Source: JBPEXY01 sp052031065 | GTDB taxonomy: Bacteria; Pseudomonadota; Gammaproteobacteria; Immundisolibacterales; Immundisolibacteraceae | Direction: 5' to 3' | Length of the DNA stretch: 5,244 nucleotides | Assembly: GCA_052031065.1 (NCBI GenBank) | Contig: JBPEXY010000118.1 | Span: 1 to 5,244 of the forward strand | In this document: positions 4,917 to 5,244 of the stretch, one piece after another | Layout of the letters: each line of letters starts with the position of its first letter | How positions within the stretch are numbered: the stretch's first letter is position 1 | Translations under genes and position numbers: made by a program | The notes under the pieces: generated by a model | Database searches by the model: none | What the model was told of the DNA's origin: nothing | Seen by the model: only the letters and a program-made list of their open reading frames with translations

Positions 4917-5237
4917 ATGATTACTCTCACCCCCTCTGCGCTAGACCGGGTCCGCAGCGTCCTTAAACCGGAAAATGGCGAAATGGCCATCCGCATTGGC
5001 GTTAAGGAATCCGGCTGCTCGGGCTACAGTTACGTAGTCGAGCAGGCACAAAAATTTGATGATAACGACCACCACTTCAATCAGGATGGGGTAGAAGTCG
5101 TCATCGCCGATTCTGATCTTGAACTGTTACAGGGAATAGAGCTTGATTATCGCCGTGACGGCCTCAACTCTGCCTTTGCATTTAAGAACCCGCAGGCGAA
5201 AGAGACCTGTGGCTGCGGCGAGAGTTTCTTCGCATAG
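4917..5237 (+). CDS. A-type iron-sulfur cluster carrier (IscA/SufA/HesB family)
   Basis: A-type carriers bind iron or an Fe-S cluster between subunits and pass it to apoproteins, mainly in [4Fe-4S] maturation. The 106-residue protein covers the whole family length. The three conserved cysteines are present: C34 in ESGCSGYSYV, and C98 and C100 in ETCGCGESF, close to E. coli IscA C35, C99 and C101. The start MITLTPSALDRV matches family N-termini, and AGGA at 4903-4906 supports ATG 4917. The call as IscA, SufA or ErpA cannot be settled from sequence, so no symbol is given. It lies about 2.9 kb after the desulfurase, with unrelated genes and debris between, and has its own upstream gap with a divergent gene. 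Only seven bases follow its stop, so any operon partner is outside the window. Confidence 0.93.
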   Translation: MITLTPSALDRVRSVLKPENGEMAIRIGVKESGCSGYSYVVEQAQKFDDNDHHFNQDGVEVVIADSDLELLQGIELDYRRDGLNSAFAFKNPQAKETCGCGESFFA

Positions 5238-5244
5238 CTGAACC

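Overview
The window looks like the chromosome of a gammaproteobacterium. The left edge has the order trmJ then cysE, joined by a one-base stop/start overlap. In Pseudomonas and relatives this pair sits directly upstream of the isc iron-sulfur cluster operon. The CysE is the short type known from Pseudomonas. Base composition is moderately GC-rich, and most intergenic gaps are short.

Layout. 1-111: 3' end of a gene that resembles trmJ (tRNA 2'-O-methyltransferase). 111-848: cysE (serine O-acetyltransferase). 930-2042: a class I cysteine desulfurase of the NifS/IscS family with a short C-terminus, preceded by a possible Cys-Cys mini-ORF. 2043-2277: a leader region with an extended -10 promoter candidate and two mutually exclusive hairpins. 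2278-3279: a ketopantoate reductase-like (ApbA/PanE family) oxidoreductase with an altered active site. 3320-3616: a decayed acyl-CoA dehydrogenase fragment broken by two stops. 3735-4145: ArfB, a ribosome-rescue hydrolase with a TTG start. On the minus strand, 4855-4592 (unrecognised small protein) and 4587-4246 (DUF6122-type membrane protein) look translationally coupled. 4917-5237: an IscA/SufA-type A-type iron-sulfur carrier, divergent from that pair.

How the genes fit together. CysE makes O-acetylserine for cysteine synthesis. The desulfurase takes sulfur from cysteine, and the A-type carrier handles Fe-S clusters, so the two ends of the window share a sulfur/Fe-S theme. The genes normally found between such parts (iscR, iscU, hscBA, fdx, or sufBCD) are absent here. 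In their place are unrelated genes and gene debris. The locus therefore looks like a rearranged or eroded Fe-S assembly region. I infer that a scaffold system (isc or suf) lies elsewhere or just beyond the right edge.

I see no rRNA, tRNA, CRISPR array, insertion sequence or phage gene. No wholly new system is evident. The most interesting items are the candidate regulatory leaders, the atypical reductase and the broken Fe-S locus.
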